Assembly: GCF_020379485.1 (NCBI RefSeq)
Contig: NC_063438.1
Span: forward strand, 806,001 to 870,000
Length of the DNA stretch: 64,000 nucleotides
Source of the DNA: Brassica napus
Lineage: Eukaryota > Streptophyta > Magnoliopsida > Brassicales > Brassicaceae
Direction of reading: 5' to 3'
The notes beneath the pieces were generated by a model, which ran no database searches, was not told the origin of the DNA, and worked only from the letters and a program-made list of their open reading frames with translations. The translations under genes were made by a program, and so were the position numbers. Each line of letters starts with the position of its first letter. Within the stretch, counting starts at the first letter, position 1. Positions 59,674 to 64,000 of this stretch are shown here, in pieces.

Positions 59674-61433
59674 CAATCTGTTCAACAGCGCAGATGATTA
59701 AAAGAAAGATAACTATTGATCGCTAATTATGTAAATAATTCAAAAAGAGGAACCTGGAACATTAAGAAGATAAAGTGTCTCGAGAGCTTCACAATTCAGG
59801 GCTGGCTTGTATGGACCGTCCTTTTTAGACGCCTTACTCGCATCCATATCTGGATGGATCTTCTTCTTTAACATCCTCTTTATCATCTACAATCATAGAT
59901 ATAAATGATGTTGTAATTGTACACATCAACTGGATATATACACACCTATAGGTACACTTACGAAGCAACCAAGTGATACTAACAACAACAGACATGCAGA
60001 TAAAAGATACTAAATAATAATAACAGACATGAAACATCAACTTGAGCTTGACGTGACGTGACGTCGTTTTGCTTGCATAATTCAGGCACATGTAATACAT
60101 TTTTATATCATCATCAATGTTGTGGAATCAAAATAAAATATTTACCTGATGCACTTTCTTGATTGGACGCGAGTCATGCTCGTTCTTGATTGGACGCGAG
60201 TCTTCTGTATCTTTGGACTTAGTAATGATCATCTTCTTAGCAAACGATAACTTACTAGGCAGCTTTGACCCGTTTTGTTTATGATATTTAATCTCCTGGC
60301 CATCAACATCAAGATTACGGTTCTTTGGTTTCTTCTTGTCATGCTTCGTATCATCGTCTTTTACTCGGTCTTCCATGAAAAGCTCGGCTAGTGTTGTCCT
60401 CTTCTTCTCCGGCTCCACCTCGGTCTCCGCCGCGGCCGCGGCCACGACCACCGCCCTTTCAACCGTTTTGACCGACTCAAAGTGATTAATGCATAATGCC
60501 TATATAATACGATAGATCTCAAGGAAATCAATCTATCAGAAGATTGAGCTAATTAATTTTAGAATATCGTTTTTCATGAAAGAAGTATATGACCATCAAT
60601 TATTTCATCAGTATTTGAGTTAAGATAAAAAAAAAATACCTATACAAAATGCGGTGATAAAATGTTTGAAGTTGTAAATTCATATTCAAAACAAAAGATG
60701 TTGTCAAAATATAGCTTATCATTATACGCACATACCTCTAAATCCTCATGATGATCATAAACCTTATTCTCGTTGGAGATAAGAGGGTCCGACTCTTGGT
60801 TGACGTTCTTGATGATGCTACCATCGATTACCACATAGTCCAAACCCACACTCTCGCGTTCATCACCATCATCTATTTCGGCTTCTTCTTGAAATTTCAA
60901 AGTGTCAAAACCAAATGTGCCGATGGTGAGAACTCCATCGAACCAGTTATCAAGAGCATCCACTAACCCAACCTGATCCATTATAGCTTTCGTGTTCTTC
61001 TCTATCTCACTTGTTCCTTCACCTCTCTTCTTTTTCTCGCTTTTCGCCACACCATCTATTTCTTTCACCACATGAAAATACATGTTTCTAAATACAGCTT
61101 GGACCAAAACTATGCTTTTTGTAACACGAGAGTATATATATGTTCCAAATAAAAACTAAATAATAAACAGGGAACCACATGATTGTATATAAAACTACTA
61201 TTTAATTAAGCACGCGATACTTCTGATAAGCAAAATACTGATTTAGGAGAAGAAAAAAAATAAAACAAAAGAACTAACCTCTGATGACATTTTGGTGCAG
61301 CTTCTTCTGCACCCAGTTAAAGATCTTCGGAGAAAATCCAGAAAAACAGAGATATTATATACGCCGAGCTATAAAAAAGGAGCTAAAAATGCATACAAGT
61401 GAATGAATGACTAAAAACATTACGTACCGTCAT
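59674..61433 (-). CDS. TAC1: TILLER ANGLE CONTROL 1 (IGT/LAZY family)
   Basis: An IGT-family protein that makes branches grow more outward, acting against LAZY1-type gravitropic set-point genes; biochemical role unknown. The model on the minus strand is 61428-61433, 61279-61324, 60736-61097, 60146-60499, 59754-59886 and 59674-59687, giving 304 aa, all GT-AG and in phase. The first exon is only six bases (ATGACG), as expected for this family. It joins to '[15 protein letters not shown]', the conserved IGT start. The IGT motif is in '[14 protein letters not shown]'. Later come '[13 protein letters not shown]', '[14 protein letters not shown]' and '[14 protein letters not shown]', then a 14-base last exon giving 'DCVA'. 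The LAZY-type C-terminal EAR motif is absent, as in TAC1. The exon 3 acceptor and the last exon are the least certain parts. Position fits At2g46640. Confidence 0.88.
60049..60065. promoter_or_regulatory. Triple TGACGT cluster in a TAC1 intron
   Basis: TGACGTGACGTGACGTC: three overlapping TGACG (as-1/TGA bZIP-type) cores between exons 59754-59886 and 60146-60499. The motif is seen; function is inferred. Confidence 0.45.
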
Positions 61434-61524
61434 AGTATTATATTTTCTTCGTGAAGAGTTTGAAGCAAACGAATAGTGTGAAATGAGAAATTTATTGGAC
61501 ACTCAAGGGGAGTGTTTAAGCTCC

Positions 61525-61536
61525 TGACACGTGTCA
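61525..61536. promoter_or_regulatory. Perfect palindromic G-box upstream of TAC1
   Basis: TGACACGTGTCA, a 12-bp palindrome around CACGTG, lies 92 bp upstream of the TAC1 ATG. G-boxes bind PIF/bHLH and bZIP factors, and Arabidopsis TAC1 is reported to respond to light. Confidence 0.6.
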
Positions 61537-63701
61537 AGAAATGGACAGTGGGTGAGATAGGTCTGAGTTTTGGGAGACAATACCAATCAGTAGGTGCCAC
61601 ATGTAAGTGGTCTAGTGCTTATCTGGTCTCGATTATTAATAAATTACTTTTTGACCTGATAACTTATAGTATTATAATCATCTCCAGTTTTGCCTTCTTG
61701 GCCTTCCTTTGGTTCATTTCTTGTAATATTGTTGGTAGGCTTCTGTTGCTTTCAATGCTTTATCGTTTTTATTTGACACTGAAGGAACAATTCGTTGCAC
61801 AAAAGCGATAGTTTTGGTTTCAATCAATTTTCGTCACAGTTTAGATATCCTATTTCAATAATTCTCATTTCAACAATTTTGTACCACCACAAGTTGTAGG
61901 CTGCAACTAGAATGCATTTTTTTGGAATTAAAACTTTCTAAATGTTTAGTTCATTTTTATTCTAAAAAAAAATTTACTAGTTACAATTAAAAACTGGAAT
62001 ATATATTCTATTTCATTTCATAACATTCCATACTATTCAAAAAAAAAAATTAACTATCATTTAAAAAATCATTCCAAATCAAAAACGTTTTGGAATAAAT
62101 GAAATGTTGATTTCATTCCATTAAATTTCAGAAATAATAATTTCTATCATGCCATATATTTCTTTGATTTGTTACCGGTTACAACCATAGACTAGGTGAT
62201 GTCGTGCAGTGGAACGAATGTTTTACGTTGTGTCACTGATACCATCAAAAGTTTGTTCGAGGCCAAGAGAAATATTAGGATCCAAGATCCAAACTACTCC
62301 TACATAACCCAAAAAAAAAATTCATTTTAGCAACGGTGGATCCAACCTAGTCGAATCAATGTAGTTAACTTCTTCTCCAGTCTCCATTACCATTTTGTGA
62401 TGGATTTTGGTACAAACCCCACAAAAGAAACTACGATTTTACTGTTAATCCAGCTTCTCCCCATTTCGTCGGTGTTTAATGGTTTGATAAAGAAACTATA
62501 GTATCATCACTATTAGTATTAGGTAATCGCAAGGTCGTTGGATACCTATTAAATCATCAAATCATGCACATGCAAAGTATCCCCGAGCTTTTAAAGTATA
62601 ACACAATAACCCCACACACACTTCACCCTCCTTTCTCCTTGTCACTTGCATCTTGTTCCTAAGCTTTTGTTGTCTTTTGCCTAATAATATGATCACTTTA
62701 GTTCTCTTACACAACTTTTCGAAAGCATTGTGGTAGTGTTTATGTACACCAAAAGGTAGTGCTATTTTTTAAAATAATAAATATATAGAAGTTTTAAATA
62801 CTAAAATATCCAATAAAATACTTATATAAACGTCTACATATAATATACAGTCTTCATTTAGTAGGAAAACTATTTTCATCAACCTGTTAGACGACTTACT
62901 GTCTCTAAAAACAACTAATACTATTCATATAATAGGACATTGAGATGAGACGTTATATCATGCATTTTTCTTTCCCTTGTTTACTCAACAGTATGTATAA
63001 TCAAACAGATATCATTAAGTGGATGAAGTATACGAATACGTTGGGATATTTATAGGATATTTTGTAGGATATTTATGTAAATAAAAGGGTGCCTGCGGAT
63101 TTATCGAAGCATGAGCTGCGCTTTACGGTTTATGACTCGTAACGGACACACGAAACTAGACATTAGAAAATTTAGCAGAAGTTAATTGAACTGATTTGAA
63201 GGTCATTTGATTAGTAACATGATTAGTTCCATGTTTCTTTCACGTAAGTTTGTCGATGGTGTCTGGTGACCATATCCTTTTGGAATATATTATCCAAATC
63301 GTTACCCCTATCTATCAAGATACAAATTGTATACATAGGCCCAAAAGTCAAAACCTCAAGTGCAAGATAGGCCTGTCCAGTATAAATTGGGCCTTAAGAA
63401 TCATAAGGGCCCATGCAGTGAATATGAAACAATTTCATGATTTTTATCTTAATAAAATCGATATCTCATTGATCATGTCAGAGGGAACCGTTTACAAGTA
63501 AAAAAGAAAAACGTTTCAATAAAACGAATCAAAGCCTCCATATAAGTAAGTGGGGTTTCCAAAAGCTTAGAGAAGAATCAGAAACCACTAACCCCACTTA
63601 TATTTTCTTATTCTTTATTTTTATTTAATCAAATTGAATTTTATTACAATGTAAACACAAAACCTTGAGCATTTTTTTTTCCGGAGATATCTTTTAGTTT
63701 A
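61537..63701. other. Intergenic, upstream of TAC1
   Basis: No gene recognised. 61915-62160 is an A/T-rich block rich in 'ttccat/atggaa' and 'ggaat' words, perhaps an old MITE without clear ends. GGGCC-type motifs cluster at 63340-63415. An 11-bp inverted repeat lies at 63547-63600, and AATAAA-like signals for the next minus-strand gene at about 63608-63630. Confidence 0.5.
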
Positions 63702-64000
63702 TTAGTTGGTGTATCCACCCCCATTTTTACCGTACGTGTAGTCCTTGACGTGGAAACCATTGTCGGAGCCAGGTTTCCTAGAGATTTTAAGATGAACGCC
63801 AGGATCGTGATGAGTCGCCGTCGAGTTGTAAACGATAGAGTTGTTAATCATCTGGACGTTACTGTTTATAAATGCTCTCATCGGGAGATTACTATTATTA
63901 GCCTTATGGTTCTTCGTCGCTTTCTTCTTCCCTTCCCCTTCATCACTGCTGCTGCTGCTACTCTGAACTCGCCGTCCCTTCTCTCCCGTGCCGTGAAAAC
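63702..64000 (-). CDS. 3' end of a conserved plant protein (partial, runs off the window)
   Basis: An uninterrupted minus-strand frame of 99 codons enters from the right edge and ends with TAA at 63702-63704. The visible C-terminus begins 'FHGTGEKGRRVQSSSSSDEG', then a Lys-rich stretch 'GEGKKKATKNHKANN', then 'PMRAFINSNVQMINNSIVYN', 'THHDPGVHLKISRKPG' and 'FHVKDYTYGKNGGGYTN'. It is hydrophilic, with no membrane segment. I do not recognise the family. By gene order it could be the equivalent of At2g46630, which I cannot confirm. Codon content is clearly gene-like against the AT-rich flanks, and AATAAA-like signals follow the stop. Confidence 0.72.
   Translation of the reverse strand, partial: FHGTGEKGRRVQSSSSSSDEGEGKKKATKNHKANNSNLPMRAFINSNVQMINNSIVYNSTATHHDPGVHLKISRKPGSDNGFHVKDYTYGKNGGGYTN

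Noticed and set aside
60748..60966. 72-codon plus-strand frame
   Set aside because: Antisense to TAC1 exon 3.
61512..61811. 99-codon open frame with hydrophobic stretch upstream of TAC1
   Set aside because: It overlaps the G-box promoter region, has no recognised family, and the hydrophobic run comes from T-rich DNA.
1..64000. tRNA, rRNA or snoRNA genes
   Set aside because: None noticed by eye; no tRNA-like A/B boxes with paired arms or rRNA blocks were seen. A covariance-model scan would be decisive.

Overview
This window is nuclear DNA from a plant of the mustard family (Brassicaceae), most likely a Brassica or Raphanus relative. The intergenic DNA is very AT-rich, genes have GT-AG introns, and there are many plant transposon remnants (Helitrons, Stowaway-like and hAT MITEs, Ty1-copia, LINE, CACTA). 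The gene order matches, as I remember it, Arabidopsis thaliana chromosome 2 from At2g46710 down to about At2g46630. Gene names therefore rest on protein resemblance plus this shared order; no database search was run.

Layout: 1-4498 is the end of a ~347-bp satellite array interrupted by a CACTA transposase fragment. ROPGAP3 (minus, five exons) lies at 5100-7789. Next come a MITE split by two Helitrons (8090-9736) and a young, internally deleted copia element (10121-12335). A decayed CDPK-related kinase gene, the CRK3 position, follows at 15490-16650, then a dead LINE (17345-18432) and SAUR32 (19545-19913, minus). The 18-kb gap between SAUR32 and ATHB-7 holds the MIR166A hairpin (25968-26110, minus; mature miR166 at 25973-25993), a Helitron and MITEs. 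ATHB-7 (38272-39273, plus) is followed by ~14 kb without a recognisable gene, where Arabidopsis has At2g46670. CYP78A6 (53270-55043, plus), cytochrome b5 CB5-C (56344-56914, minus), TAC1 (59674-61433, minus) and the 3' end of an unrecognised conserved gene (63702-64000, minus) complete the window.

The genes do not form one pathway. They are single plant genes for Rho-of-plants signalling (ROPGAP3), growth and seed size (SAUR32, CYP78A6), ABA/drought response (ATHB-7), leaf polarity through HD-ZIP III control (miR166), ER electron transfer (CB5-C) and branch angle (TAC1). The main signals are evolutionary: a neighbour dying in place (CRK3), a lost neighbour, and nested or recent transposon insertions. 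I saw no evidence of a new multi-gene system.
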